Assembly (NCBI GenBank): GCA_003135455.1
Contig: PLBV01000127.1
Span: 770-48,694, forward strand
Length of the DNA: 47,925 nucleotides
From: Hyphomicrobiales bacterium
GTDB lineage: Bacteria; Pseudomonadota; Alphaproteobacteria; Rhizobiales; Methyloligellaceae
Reading direction: 5' to 3'
Positions 39,555 to 47,925 of the stretch are shown here, one piece after another (positions within the stretch are counted from its first letter, which is position 1; every line of letters begins with the position of its first letter). The translations under genes were made by a program, and so were the position numbers. The notes beneath the pieces were generated by a model that was not told the DNA's origin, did not search any database, and saw only the letters and a list, made by a program, of their open reading frames with translations.

Positions 39555-39788
39555 ACAACGTGAAAGCGGTCGGGAGTGGTAATGATCTCGGAGTTGCGCG
39601 TTGAGATTGGACCAGGTCCAAGTCTTGGGAGGAAGTAGCTCCAGGCGCGCTGATAGTGCAATTGCACAAGCGCTGCCGCCCTTAGCCAGCATTCTCGACA
39701 GTCAAGAATGGCGGCGAGGTCACGCCGGCTGAGGAGCCAAGGAGTCGCGTACTATAAGAGCAAGGTCAATCCGACCTTGCTTTTTTTT
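39555..39788 (+). ncRNA. Candidate structured non-coding RNA ending in an intrinsic terminator
   Basis: About 230 nt of plus-strand sequence with no credible protein gene but a series of hairpins: TTGGACC-A-GGTCCAA (39607-39621); GGCGCGCT ... AGCGCTGCC enclosing the 12-bp palindrome GTGCAATTGCAC (39644-39677); GCC-AG-CATTCT ... AGAATG-GC-GGC (39685-39715); GGCT-GAGG-AGCC (39727-39738); and a strong terminator (39759-39788). The 5' end is inferred from a weak promoter at 39520-39548. An 18-codon ORF (39582-39638, MISELRVEIGPGPSLGRK) with GGGAG upstream lies inside and could be a leader peptide. It does not show the landmarks I know for tmRNA, RNase P RNA or SRP RNA; 6S RNA cannot be excluded by eye. 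The next coding genes downstream are on the opposite strand, so it would be a free-standing RNA. Confidence 0.45.
39759..39788 (+). terminator. Strong intrinsic terminator on the plus strand
   Basis: AGCAAGGTC-AATCC-GACCTTGCT is a perfect 9-bp stem with a 5-base loop, followed by an unbroken T-run to 39788. Read on the minus strand, the hairpin is followed by CTTATAG, which is a poor terminator, so the signal belongs to a plus-strand transcript arriving from the left. Confidence 0.85.
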
Positions 39789-39815
39789 CGCCTACTCGCC
39801 AGCCCCCTCGCCCCG

Positions 39816-40091
39816 TCAACGAATGGTGTCGTAACGCGGCAGGAACGGGATCTGATCGAGCGTGATCACGCGATGCACGATGATCGCGTAGAGGGCGGCG
39901 AAGACGATGCTCGCCACCAGTGTCGTGGCCAGCATCTTCGGCAGGAGCTTTGGCGTATGCGGGGCGCTCTCCGCCGTGCCGGGCGCCACCTCTCCCTCCT
40001 CTTCCTGAGTGCGTACGCCGATCGGCAGCATGGCGAAGAGCACGATCCACCAGATGAGGAAATAGAGGGCGATGCCAAAGGCGAGCGTCAT
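39816..40091 (-). CDS. DUF1467 family small membrane protein
   Basis: A 91-residue inner-membrane protein of a family found in alphaproteobacteria. It has two membrane helices, LAFGIALYFLIWWIVLFAML (about 3-22) and KMLATTLVASIVFAALYAIIV (about 53-73), joined by a loop with the conserved GVRTQEEEGEVAPGT, and ends LDQIPFLPRYDTIR. The ATG at 40091 lies 7 bp after the mce stop. The longer open frame from 40337 is a shadow of mce. The function is unknown to me; its constant place beside mce and proS in this order is the only clue. Confidence 0.88.
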   Translation of the reverse strand: MTLAFGIALYFLIWWIVLFAMLPIGVRTQEEEGEVAPGTAESAPHTPKLLPKMLATTLVASIVFAALYAIIVHRVITLDQIPFLPRYDTIR

Positions 40092-40098
40092 GGCTGCA

Positions 40099-40503
40099 TC
40101 ACGCTTGCTCGAGCTCGACCAGCGTGCCGCAGAAGTCCTTGGGGTGGAGAAACAGCACTGGCTTGCCATGGGCGCCGATCTTGGGCTCGCCCTTCCCCAG
40201 CACGCGGGCACCGGCGGCCACGAGCCGGTCGCGCGCTTGGCCGATGTCGGGAACCTCATAGCAGAGGTGATGGATGCCGCCAGCAGGGTTGCGCTTGAGG
40301 AAGCCTGCGATGGGAGAGTCCTCGCCAAGCACGCCAAGCAGCTCGATCTTGGTGTTGGGCAGCTCGATGAACACCGTCGTCACGCCATGCTCCGGCTGGT
40401 CGACCATGTCGGAGACCTTGGCGCCGAGCGTCTTGCGGTAGATTTCGGCCGCGGCCGCAAGATCCGGCACGACGATGGCGACATGGTTGAGGCGTCCAAT
40501 CAC
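40099..40503 (-). CDS. mce: Methylmalonyl-CoA epimerase
   Basis: The epimerase interconverts (2R)- and (2S)-methylmalonyl-CoA, linking propionyl-CoA carboxylation to the B12-dependent mutase. The 134-residue vicinal-oxygen-chelate protein has the expected metal ligands: His7 in RLNHVAIVVPDL, His79 in GGIHHLCYEVPDI and Glu130 in GTLVELEQA, together with IELLGVLGEDSPIAGFL and LFLHPKDFCG. The start is a GTG at 40503 with AGGAGA about ten bases upstream. It follows rnj by 37 bp. Its mutase partner is not in the window. Confidence 0.93.
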   Translation of the reverse strand: MIGRLNHVAIVVPDLAAAAEIYRKTLGAKVSDMVDQPEHGVTTVFIELPNTKIELLGVLGEDSPIAGFLKRNPAGGIHHLCYEVPDIGQARDRLVAAGARVLGKGEPKIGAHGKPVLFLHPKDFCGTLVELEQA

Positions 40504-40540
40504 GGGACAGGTCTCCTCAAGAGAAGCATTGCGAGCTAGC

Positions 40541-42226
40541 CTATAGCACCGTCAACAGCACCTGGCACATGGGCTTCTTGCCCCAGGCCTGGTTGACGGC
40601 GGCGCGCACGCTCCGCCTCACCGCCTCGCTCACGAGCGCCTGATCCTTGCGCCGGGGCTTGGGGATGCTCTCGATGGTGCCGATGGCGGCGTCGCGGGCA
40701 ATGGTCTCGAAAGAGGTGCCGTGGGTGTCGGTCGCGGGCAGGCCGGTGAGCGCCACCTCCGGGTCGGCGAGCAGGACGCCTTTCTCCGACAGGACGAGCG
40801 AGACGGCGACAGAGCCGGCAAAGCTCAGTTTGCGCCGCTCGCGCACCTGGCCGTCATCGGCGCGGGTGATGATGGCGCCGTCGCGGTAGAGGCGGCCGAC
40901 CGGCACGTCGTCGATGATCTTGGCCGGACCCGGGGCGAGGCGAACCATAGTCCCGTTCCGCGCACGGATCACCTCGCTCACGCCGAGCTTCTCGGCGAGC
41001 CGCGCATGGGCCTCCAGATGCCTGCCCTCGCCATGCATGGGGATGGCGATCTTGGGCTTCACCCAGCGATAAAGCTGTTCGAGCTCGCCGCGGCGCGGGT
41101 GGCCCGAGACATGGACGGGAGCATCCTGATCGGTGATGACCTCGATCCCTTCGTCGGCAAGCGCGTTCTGCACCCGTCCCACCGCCTTCTCGTTGCCTGG
41201 GATGGTGCGCGAGGAGAAAATCACCCGGTCGCCCGCCTCCAGCGCCACATTCGGGTGCTCGCCGGACGCGATGCGCGCCATGGCGGCGCGGGACTCGCCC
41301 TGGCTGCCGGTGCAGAGCGCCACCACGTTCCGCGCCGCGAGCCCTTCGAACTCGGTCTCGGCGTGGAAGGGAAGATCGGGGTCGAGATAGCCGGTCGCCT
41401 GCGCCGCCTCCATGACGCGATACATGGCGCGGCCGACGACGACGAGCTCACGGCCGGCGGCGCGGGCGGCATTGGCGACGGAGCGGGTGCGCGCCACGTT
41501 GGAGGCGAAGGTGGTCACGGCCACGCGCTTCGGCGCCTCGCGGACGAGCCGCTCCAAGGTCAGGGCCACATCGGCCTCCGACGCCGAGACGCCGTCCCGT
41601 ACCGCGTTAGTGGAGTCGCAGATGAGCGCGGTGATGCCTTCTTCCCCTAGCGCCCTCAGACGCGCCTCGTCGGTGGGCGCGCTGGTCAAGGGGGTCGCGT
41701 CGAGCTTCCAGTCGCCGGTGTGGATCACGGTGCCGAGCGGGGTGCGGATGGCGACCGCCGACGGCTCGGGGATGGAATGCGACATGCTGATCAGCTCGAC
41801 GTCGAACGGGCCGATCCTCCTTCGGCTGCCTAAGGGCATGATCTCGAGGGGGAAATCGCGCGCAAGGCCTCTCTCGCCGAGCTTCGATTTGAGCATGGAG
41901 GCGGTAAAGGGGGTGGCAAAGACCGGCACGCCGCCAAGCCGTGGCCAAAGGTCGACCACGGCGCCGAAATGGTCCTCATGGGCATGGGTCAGGAGCAGGC
42001 CTTTGAGGTTCGGCCGCTCCGCTTCGAGGAAGCGGATGTCGGGGAGGATGACGTCGATGCCTGGCTCGGTCTCGCTGCCGAAGGTGATGCCCAGGTCGAC
42101 GATCAGCCATTCGCGGTCGCCGGGCGGCCCATAGCCGTAAACGTAGAGGTTCATGCCGATCTCGCCCACGCCGCCAAGGGGCACGAAGACGAAATCCGGG
42201 CTCTGGCGTTCGGAGCGGCGTGACAT
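40541..42226 (-). CDS. rnj: Ribonuclease J
   Basis: RNase J is a metallo-beta-lactamase-fold ribonuclease with 5' exonuclease and endonuclease activity; in Rhizobiales it matures 23S rRNA ends and mRNA. The 561-residue product shows FVPLGGVGEIGMNLYVYGYG, the zinc motif LLLTHAHEDHFGAV (His81, His83, Asp85, His86), ISMSHSIPEPSAVAI, VIHTGDWKLD, the beta-CASP part with ALCTGSQGESRAAMARI and VIFSSRTIPGNE, and the closing HVSGHPRRGELEQL and AIPMHGEGRH. A C-terminal domain of about 100 residues follows. birA lies 22 bp upstream, mce 37 bp downstream. Confidence 0.95.
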   Translation of the reverse strand: MSRRSERQSPDFVFVPLGGVGEIGMNLYVYGYGPPGDREWLIVDLGITFGSETEPGIDVILPDIRFLEAERPNLKGLLLTHAHEDHFGAVVDLWPRLGGVPVFATPFTASMLKSKLGERGLARDFPLEIMPLGSRRRIGPFDVELISMSHSIPEPSAVAIRTPLGTVIHTGDWKLDATPLTSAPTDEARLRALGEEGITALICDSTNAVRDGVSASEADVALTLERLVREAPKRVAVTTFASNVARTRSVANAARAAGRELVVVGRAMYRVMEAAQATGYLDPDLPFHAETEFEGLAARNVVALCTGSQGESRAAMARIASGEHPNVALEAGDRVIFSSRTIPGNEKAVGRVQNALADEGIEVITDQDAPVHVSGHPRRGELEQLYRWVKPKIAIPMHGEGRHLEAHARLAEKLGVSEVIRARNGTMVRLAPGPAKIIDDVPVGRLYRDGAIITRADDGQVRERRKLSFAGSVAVSLVLSEKGVLLADPEVALTGLPATDTHGTSFETIARDAAIGTIESIPKPRRKDQALVSEAVRRSVRAAVNQAWGKKPMCQVLLTVL

Positions 42227-42248
42227 GGGGTTGGTCTTGCCCGGGCTT

Positions 42249-43028
42249 TTAGCGGCTGCCGAAGAACACGTCGCCGGCCGCCACGCGGCGCTCGGCGCCG
42301 TCGCTCATCAAGAGCCGCAGCGCGCCGCCCGAATCGAGGCCCGCGAACAGGCCCTCGGCTTCCTCATTGTGGAGCCGTACGCGCAGCAGCCGTCCCGTGG
42401 GGCCGGCGCGGTCGAGCCAGGCCCGGCGGATGGACTGGAACGCGGCCCCCTCCTGCCAGCGCCTCAGCCACACATCGGTGGTGGCGGCGAGAGTCTCCAG
42501 CACGGCAACGGGGCTGGGGGTGGCGCCATGGGCGGCGAGGCTTGTGGCCGGCTGCGGGAGTCCTTCCGGATGATGGGCGAGGTTGATGCCGGTGCCGATC
42601 ACCACGACCGACCGTTTGTCGCCCTCGCCATTGGCGCTTTCGAGCAGCATGCCCGCGACTTTGGCGCCTCCGAGCAAAACGTCGTTCGGCCATTTGAGCA
42701 GAAGCTGCCCGCGCGTCTCCTCGTCCACGAGCTTGGCGATGGTGTCATAGGCGACAAGCCCTGCCAGCAGCGCGAGCTGCCCGGCCACGCTCAAGGGGCA
42801 GGACAGCCCGATCAGGAGGCTGGCAAACAGATTGCCGTGCTCGGAGCGCCATTCGCGCCCTGCCCGGCCGCGACCTGCCGATTGGCGGGCGGACCAGACC
42901 CAAAGCGGCCCCGGCTCTCCGGCGGCGGCGCGGCGGCGTGCCTCGGCATTGGTCGAATCCACCGCTTCCAGCCTAAGCAAACGGTAGCCGCTGGGCAGCT
43001 TCGGCGATGAGGAAGGGAAAGACGGCAT
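42249..43028 (-). CDS. birA: Biotin--[acetyl-CoA carboxylase] ligase, monofunctional
   Basis: BirA attaches biotin to the carrier protein of acetyl-CoA and related carboxylases. The 259-residue product has VDSTNAEARRRAAAG, the biotin-adenylate loop SAGRGRAGREWRSEHGNL, LLKWPNDVLLGGAKVAGMLLE with the catalytic lysine region, VVVIGTGINLAHHPEG, and a C-terminal SH3-like domain. There is no N-terminal helix-turn-helix, so it is not a biotin repressor. The ATG at 43028 lies 8 bp after the nuoN stop and has no clear ribosome site, suggesting coupling to nuoN. The longer open frame to 43667 is a shadow of nuoN. Confidence 0.94.
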   Translation of the reverse strand: MPSFPSSSPKLPSGYRLLRLEAVDSTNAEARRRAAAGEPGPLWVWSARQSAGRGRAGREWRSEHGNLFASLLIGLSCPLSVAGQLALLAGLVAYDTIAKLVDEETRGQLLLKWPNDVLLGGAKVAGMLLESANGEGDKRSVVVIGTGINLAHHPEGLPQPATSLAAHGATPSPVAVLETLAATTDVWLRRWQEGAAFQSIRRAWLDRAGPTGRLLRVRLHNEEAEGLFAGLDSGGALRLLMSDGAERRVAAGDVFFGSR

Positions 43029-43036
43029 CAAGACTT

Positions 43037-44467
43037 TCAGAACAAGGACCTGGCGGCGGTGTCGGCGATGGTCACGAGCGGCGCCGGGGCAACGAAGAAC
43101 AACAGAGTGAACGCACCGGTTACCCCGAGCACGGCGGCAAGGGTGCCGGGCATCGGCTCGAAGCGTTCGGCAGGGGCATCGAAATACATGAGCTTGACGA
43201 TGCGGAGATAATAGTAGGCGCCCACGACGCTCAACAGCACGCCGGTGACGGCTAGGCCATAGAGTCCGGCATGGATGGCGGCGAGGAACACGTAGAACTT
43301 GGCGAAGAAACCTGCAAGAGGCGGAATGCCCGCCAGCGAGAAGAGCAGCATGGCGAGCATGAAAGCCATCAGCGGGCTGGTGCGCGAGAGCCCGGCGAGC
43401 TGGTCGATGTCCTCGACCATGCGGCCAGAGCGGCGCATGGCGAGGATGCAGGCGAAGGTGCCGAGGGTCATGGCGAGATAGATGGCGAGATAGATGATGA
43501 CGCCCTGCACGCCCTCGGCGCTGCCGGCGGCAAGCCCGACCAGCGCATAGCCCATATGACTGATGGAGCTGTAGGCCATCAGCCGCTTGATGTTCTTCTG
43601 GCCGATGGCGGCAAACGCACCGAGCGCCATGGAGGCGATAGCGAGGAAGGTGACGATCTGCTGCCATTCGGGCGCTATGGCCGGGAAGGCCGCGAACAGG
43701 GTCCGCACGGTGAGCGCCATGGCGGCGAGCTTGGGTGCGGCGGCAAAGAAGGCAGTGACGGGGGTGGGCGCCCCCTCATAGACGTCGGGCGTCCACATAT
43801 GGAAGGGCACCGCCGAGATCTTGAAGGCGAAACCCGCCATCAGGAACACCAGCCCGAAGATCAGGCCGAGCGTAGCGCCTGAGTCGTGCACGATTGCGGC
43901 GATGTGGCCAAACTCGGTCGCGCCGGTGAAGCCGTAAACGAGCGAGGCTCCATAGAGGAGCATTCCTGAGGAGAGTGCGCCGAGCACGAAATATTTGAGC
44001 CCTGCCTCGCTTGAGCGGGCGGAATCGCGGTCGAAGGCCGCCACCACGTAGAGGGCGAGGCTCTGCAGCTCGAGACCAACATAGAGCGCGATGAGATCGT
44101 GGGCGGAGATCATCATCAGCATGCCGGTGGTGGCGAGCAGCACCAGCACCGGAAACTCGAACTTGATGCGGCCTTGCTCGCGCCAATAATCGTAGGACAT
44201 CAAGAGCGCCACGGCGGCGCCGGTCAGCGTCAAGAGTTTCATGGCCCGTGCGAAGGGATCGACGATGAAGCTCCCGCCGAACAGGGGTGTGGTGCCGTGG
44301 CCGGTCGCGACCAACACGCCGGCAGCGACGAGAATGAGGACGCCGAGCCAAAGCAGGAGCTCGCCATGCTCCTTGCGCGTGGCGACGCCAAGCATGAGCA
44401 GCACCATGGCTCCGATCGCGAGCGTAAGCTCCGGCGCCATGACGGCGAGCTGCAGGGATTGGAGCAT
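43037..44467 (-). CDS. nuoN: NADH-quinone oxidoreductase subunit N
   Basis: NuoN is one of three antiporter-like proton-pumping membrane subunits of respiratory complex I. The 476-residue protein has about 14 helices, with the proton-channel core [41 protein letters not shown] (broken helix 7), [20 protein letters not shown] with the conserved lysine, and [21 protein letters not shown] (helix 12 region). The ATG at 44467 is 15 bp after the nuoM stop. It is the last complex I gene here and is followed by birA, a usual alphaproteobacterial neighbour. Confidence 0.96.
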   Translation of the reverse strand: MLQSLQLAVMAPELTLAIGAMVLLMLGVATRKEHGELLLWLGVLILVAAGVLVATGHGTTPLFGGSFIVDPFARAMKLLTLTGAAVALLMSYDYWREQGRIKFEFPVLVLLATTGMLMMISAHDLIALYVGLELQSLALYVVAAFDRDSARSSEAGLKYFVLGALSSGMLLYGASLVYGFTGATEFGHIAAIVHDSGATLGLIFGLVFLMAGFAFKISAVPFHMWTPDVYEGAPTPVTAFFAAAPKLAAMALTVRTLFAAFPAIAPEWQQIVTFLAIASMALGAFAAIGQKNIKRLMAYSSISHMGYALVGLAAGSAEGVQGVIIYLAIYLAMTLGTFACILAMRRSGRMVEDIDQLAGLSRTSPLMAFMLAMLLFSLAGIPPLAGFFAKFYVFLAAIHAGLYGLAVTGVLLSVVGAYYYLRIVKLMYFDAPAERFEPMPGTLAAVLGVTGAFTLLFFVAPAPLVTIADTAARSLF

Positions 44468-44482
44468 CAGGGCGAAAGTCCT

Positions 44483-45997
44483 CTAAGGCAGAAGCGCGAG
44501 CCGCGCCTGCTCGGCGGCGACGAGGGCTGCGTGGTAGTTCTTGATCAGTGCGTCGACCGAGACCGCGCTCGCATCGAGGATGGGTGCCGGGTAAAAACCG
44601 AACAGGAGGGTGAGCGCCACCAGCGGCGTCATTACCACCACCTCGCGCCAGCTAATATCCTGGATGAGACGGAGGCTTGGCTTTTCCAGTCTGCCGAAGA
44701 TGATGCGGCCATAGAGGTACAGCGCGTAAGCGGCCGACAGAATGATGCCGGTGGTGGCGAGGGACGCCACAGAGGTATTGATGCGGAAGGCGCCCAAGAG
44801 GCTCAGGAACTCGCCGACGAAGCCGCTTGTCCCCGGCAGCCCGATATTGGCAAGCGTGAACACCATGAAGCAGAAGGCATAGAGCGGCATGCGGTCGGCG
44901 AGCCCGCCATAGGCTTTGATCTCGCGCGTGTGCATGCGGTCGTAGATCACGCCTACGCAGAGGAACAGCGCGGCCGACACGATGCCGTGGGACAGCATCT
45001 GGAAGATGCCCCCTTGCAGGCCCTGCATGGTGAGGGTGAACACGCCGATGGTGACGAAGCCCATTTGGGCGACGGAGGAATAGGCGATTAGCTTTTTTAC
45101 GTCCTCCTGCGCCAACGCCACGAGCGAAGTGTAGATGATGGCGATCACCGACAGCGCGAAGATCAGGGGCGCGAACTCCGCCGAGGCGAGCGGGAACATG
45201 GGGATGGAGAAGCGCAAGAAACCGTAGCCGCCCATCTTCAGAAGGATGCCCGCGAGGATGACGGACCCCGCAGTCGGCGCTTCCACATGGGCGTCGGGCA
45301 GCCAGGTATGCACCGGCCACATCGGCAGCTTGACGGCAAAGGAGGCGAGGAAGCCGAACCACAGCCAGGTCTGCATCGAGGCCGGGAAACCGTAATTGAG
45401 CAGCGCCGGGATGTCGGTGGTTCCCGCCTGCCAATAGATGGCCATGATGGCGAGCAGCATCAGCAGCGAGCCCGCCAGCGTATAGAGGAAGAACTTGAAG
45501 CTCGCATAGACCCGGCGCGGGCCTCCCCAAACGCCGATGATCAGGAACATCGGGATCAGCCCGCCCTCGAAGAAGAGATAGAACAGCACGAGGTCGAGGC
45601 TCGTGAACACGCCGAGCATCAGCGTCTCGAGCACGAGGAAGGCGATCATGTACTCCTTCACCCGCTCGGTGATCGAGGTCCAGCTCGCCAGAATGCATAT
45701 CGGCATGAGGAAGGTCGTGAGCAGCACGAAGGGCATGGAGATGCCGTCCACCCCCATATGGAAGGTGATGGATCCCAGCCAAGCGCGGCGCTCGACAAAC
45801 TGGAATTGCGCCGTGGTCGGGTCGAAATCGCGCCAGAGCAGCAGCGAGATCGCGAAGGTGACGAGCGTCGTCCACAGCGCAATGAAGCGGGCGTTGTTGA
45901 AGGCGCTTTCGTCCTCGGCGCGGCGGAGCCCGATCAGAAGCGCGCCGAACAGCGGCAGGAAGGTGATTGCGGAGAGGATCGGCCAGCTATAGCTCAT
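44483..45997 (-). CDS. nuoM: NADH-quinone oxidoreductase subunit M
   Basis: NuoM is the second antiporter-like pump of complex I. The 504-residue protein has the conserved [40 protein letters not shown] with the helix 5 glutamate, [40 protein letters not shown] (lysine and broken helix), [19 protein letters not shown] and [21 protein letters not shown]. Its ATG overlaps the nuoL stop by four bases (ATGA). Confidence 0.97.
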   Translation of the reverse strand: MSYSWPILSAITFLPLFGALLIGLRRAEDESAFNNARFIALWTTLVTFAISLLLWRDFDPTTAQFQFVERRAWLGSITFHMGVDGISMPFVLLTTFLMPICILASWTSITERVKEYMIAFLVLETLMLGVFTSLDLVLFYLFFEGGLIPMFLIIGVWGGPRRVYASFKFFLYTLAGSLLMLLAIMAIYWQAGTTDIPALLNYGFPASMQTWLWFGFLASFAVKLPMWPVHTWLPDAHVEAPTAGSVILAGILLKMGGYGFLRFSIPMFPLASAEFAPLIFALSVIAIIYTSLVALAQEDVKKLIAYSSVAQMGFVTIGVFTLTMQGLQGGIFQMLSHGIVSAALFLCVGVIYDRMHTREIKAYGGLADRMPLYAFCFMVFTLANIGLPGTSGFVGEFLSLLGAFRINTSVASLATTGIILSAAYALYLYGRIIFGRLEKPSLRLIQDISWREVVVMTPLVALTLLFGFYPAPILDASAVSVDALIKNYHAALVAAEQARLALLP

Positions 45998-47922
45998 CGC
46001 GGCAACCCGCTCCCGGAGAAGATGAAATAGGTGATGAGGGCTGCGACGCCGATCAGCATGACGAAGGCGTAGTGATAGATGTAGCCGCTCTGTAGCCGCA
46101 CGACGCGGTTGGTAATGTCGATGACGCGGGCGGCCACCCCGTCAGGGCCGATGCCGTCGATGATTTTGCCATCGCCAACCTTCCACAATTTGCGCCCAAG
46201 CCAGAACGCGGGACGCACGAACAGCCGGTCGTAAAGCGCGTCGAAATACCAGGCGTTGAGCAGGAAGAGGTGGACCCCTCGGAAGCGCTTGGCGAGGCCG
46301 AAGGGAACGAGCGGGTTGCGTAAGTAAAAGTACCAGGCGACCGCGAAGCCGAGCGCCATCATGAGCGTCGGCGCTAGCATCACCAGCACCGGCACCTCAT
46401 GCTCGGCTTGGCCCGTATGGGCGACGAGAGAGCCGCGCCAGAACTCGGCCTGGTCCGCGCCGATGAAGAGATGCATGAAGATCGCGCCGGCGAGCAGCGA
46501 GCCAAGCGCCAGGATGAGAAGCGGCACGCCCATCACTAAAGGCGGCTCATGGGCGTGGGCTAGCATTTCGGGCTTCTCGCGCGGCTTGCCCTCGAAGGCG
46601 AGGAACATCAGCCGCCAGGAATAGAACGACGTCAGCAGCGCCGAGAGCACGGTCAGCACGAAGGCGTAATTGCCCACGACGGAGCCTGCGGCATAGGCCG
46701 CCTCGATGACGGCGTCCTTGGAGACGAAGCCCGAGGTGAAGGGAAAGCCGGTCAGTGACAGGGTGCCGATCAGCATCATCGCCCAGGTGAAGGGCAGCAC
46801 CTTACGCAAGGCTCCCATGCGGCGCAGATCCTGCTCGTGATGCAGCGCGTGGATCACCGCGCCCGCTCCCAGGAACAGAAGCGCCTTGAAGAAGGCATGG
46901 GTGAAGAGGTGGAAGATGCCGGTGCCATAGGCGCCGACGCCCTCGGCCACGAACATGTAGCTGAGCTGGGAGCAAGTCGAATAGGCGATCACGCGCTTGA
47001 TGTCGGTCTGCACCAGCCCCACGGTGGCGGCGAAGAAGGCGGTGGTGGCGCCGATGAAGGCGACGACGCCCAGCGCGATGGGGGCGAGGTCGAACAGCGG
47101 CGAGAGCCTCGCCACCATGAATACGCCGGCCGTGACCATGGTGGCGGCATGGATCAGCGCCGAGACCGGCGTCGGTCCCTCCATGGCGTCGGGCAGCCAG
47201 GTGTGCAGCAGGAATTGCGCCGACTTGCCCATGGCGCCCATGAACAAGAGCAGGCAGATGAGCGTCAGCGCGTCGACGTGGGCGCCCAAGAACTCCATGG
47301 TCTTGCCGACCTGGTCGGGCGCAGAGGCGAAGATCGTGTCGTATTGGACCGAATTAAACAGGGTGAAGATGGCGAAGATGCCCAGCGCGAAGCCGAAATC
47401 GCCGACGCGGTTGACGACGAAGGCTTTGATCGCTGCCGCGTTGGCTGAGGGGCGGTGATACCAGAAGCCGATGAGCAGGTAGCTCATCAGTCCGACACCC
47501 TCCCAGCCGAAGAAGAGCTGCACCAGATTGTCGGCGGTCACCAGCGCGAGCATGGCGAAGGTGAAGAGCGAGAGATAGGCGAAGAAGCGCGGCCGGTGCG
47601 GGTCCTCCTCCATGTAGCCGATGGAATAGAGATGCACGAGGCCTGAGACGAGGGTGACCACCACCAGCATCACGGCGGTGAGCGTGTCGATGCGGAGCGC
47701 CCAGGCGGCATGCAGGTCGCCCGAGTCGATGAAGCGGAGAAGCTCGATGCGCTCCTCATGGCCCTGGATGGCGATCTGGTAGAAGGCCAAGCAGGACAGA
47801 AGGGCCGCGATGAGCACGAGCCCGGTGGTGATGACCTCCGAGCTGCGCGCGCCCATGAGGCGGCCGAAGAAGCCCGCTAAGATCGCGCCCAAGAGCGGCA
47901 GGAAGACGATCGCCTGATACAT
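45994..47922 (-). CDS. nuoL: NADH-quinone oxidoreductase subunit L
   Basis: NuoL is the distal pump of complex I and carries the long lateral helix. The 642-residue product is complete; its ATG at 47922 is three bases from the window edge. Motifs: [111 protein letters not shown] and [19 protein letters not shown], then the lateral-helix region ([20 protein letters not shown]) and a final anchor helix. The other nuo genes would lie upstream, beyond the right end. Confidence 0.97.
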   Translation of the reverse strand: MYQAIVFLPLLGAILAGFFGRLMGARSSEVITTGLVLIAALLSCLAFYQIAIQGHEERIELLRFIDSGDLHAAWALRIDTLTAVMLVVVTLVSGLVHLYSIGYMEEDPHRPRFFAYLSLFTFAMLALVTADNLVQLFFGWEGVGLMSYLLIGFWYHRPSANAAAIKAFVVNRVGDFGFALGIFAIFTLFNSVQYDTIFASAPDQVGKTMEFLGAHVDALTLICLLLFMGAMGKSAQFLLHTWLPDAMEGPTPVSALIHAATMVTAGVFMVARLSPLFDLAPIALGVVAFIGATTAFFAATVGLVQTDIKRVIAYSTCSQLSYMFVAEGVGAYGTGIFHLFTHAFFKALLFLGAGAVIHALHHEQDLRRMGALRKVLPFTWAMMLIGTLSLTGFPFTSGFVSKDAVIEAAYAAGSVVGNYAFVLTVLSALLTSFYSWRLMFLAFEGKPREKPEMLAHAHEPPLVMGVPLLILALGSLLAGAIFMHLFIGADQAEFWRGSLVAHTGQAEHEVPVLVMLAPTLMMALGFAVAWYFYLRNPLVPFGLAKRFRGVHLFLLNAWYFDALYDRLFVRPAFWLGRKLWKVGDGKIIDGIGPDGVAARVIDITNRVVRLQSGYIYHYAFVMLIGVAALITYFIFSGSGLPR

Positions 47923-47925
47923 GCG

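Noticed and set aside
39418-39669. Minus-strand 83-codon ORF in the same gap
   Set aside because: It runs antisense through the hairpins of the candidate RNA, has no good ribosome site, and lacks any family features.
39555-39788. Assignment of the candidate RNA to tmRNA, RNase P RNA or SRP RNA
   Set aside because: None of the conserved landmarks (tag-peptide codons, GAGGAAAGTC-type core, SRP GGAA/GGAG loop in context) was found.

Overview
The window is a GC-rich, densely coding chromosomal segment from an alphaproteobacterium, most likely in the Rhizobiales/Hyphomicrobiales. This rests on the gene order (pyrG-secG-tpiA / ppiD-trpE-trpGDC-moaC-moeA-lexA / comEC / gltX-gltA / lpxB...rpsB / dnaE / lolDC-proS / mce-rnj-birA-nuoNML), on LexA-type GTTC-N7-GTTC operators, on an editing-domain-free ProRS, and on intergenic palindromic repeats of the AGCATGATC...GGAAAACCGGTTCCC type, which I know from that order. 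No rRNA, tRNA, transposase, phage gene or CRISPR array was seen.

Layout. Positions 1-1953 (minus strand) hold tpiA, a small exported protein, secG and the 5' end of pyrG. Positions 2153-11444 (plus strand) form a run led by ppiD from a good promoter, then trpE, sixA, trpG, trpD, trpC, moaC, moeA and finally lexA with its own SOS-controlled promoter. Positions 11467-13599 (minus) hold a broken comEC. Positions 13718-16657 (plus) hold gltX and gltA. gltA converges on and overlaps lpxB. From there to the right end nearly everything is on the minus strand, listed here in transcription order: nuoL, nuoM, nuoN, birA, rnj, mce and a DUF1467 gene; then an unusual gap of about 830 bp; then proS, lolC, lolD, dnaE, rpsB, tsf, pyrH, frr, uppS, cdsA, dxr, rseP, bamA, lpxD, fabZ, lpxA, lpxI and lpxB.

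The minus-strand block is the classic envelope and translation cluster. Ribosomal protein S2, EF-Ts, UMP kinase and ribosome recycling factor are followed by undecaprenyl diphosphate, CDP-diacylglycerol and isoprenoid synthesis, the site-2 protease, the outer-membrane protein assembly pore and lipid A synthesis. The plus-strand block links a periplasmic folding factor to tryptophan and molybdopterin synthesis and to the SOS repressor.

Most of this is ordinary core genome. The less ordinary parts are as follows. (1) Between proS and the DUF1467 gene, a plus-strand stretch of consecutive hairpins ends in a textbook intrinsic terminator with no coding gene in front of it; a palindrome separates it from a small minus-strand ORF with a strong Shine-Dalgarno. 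(2) A consensus SOS operator and a tandem 13-bp direct repeat lie between dnaE and an unannotated 45-residue lipoprotein gene. (3) comEC is broken by three frameshifts and an internal deletion. (4) Two copies of a dispersed palindromic repeat each supply the TAG stop codon of the gene they follow. I did not find a convincing new multi-gene system; the proS-DUF1467 gap is the best candidate for something undescribed.
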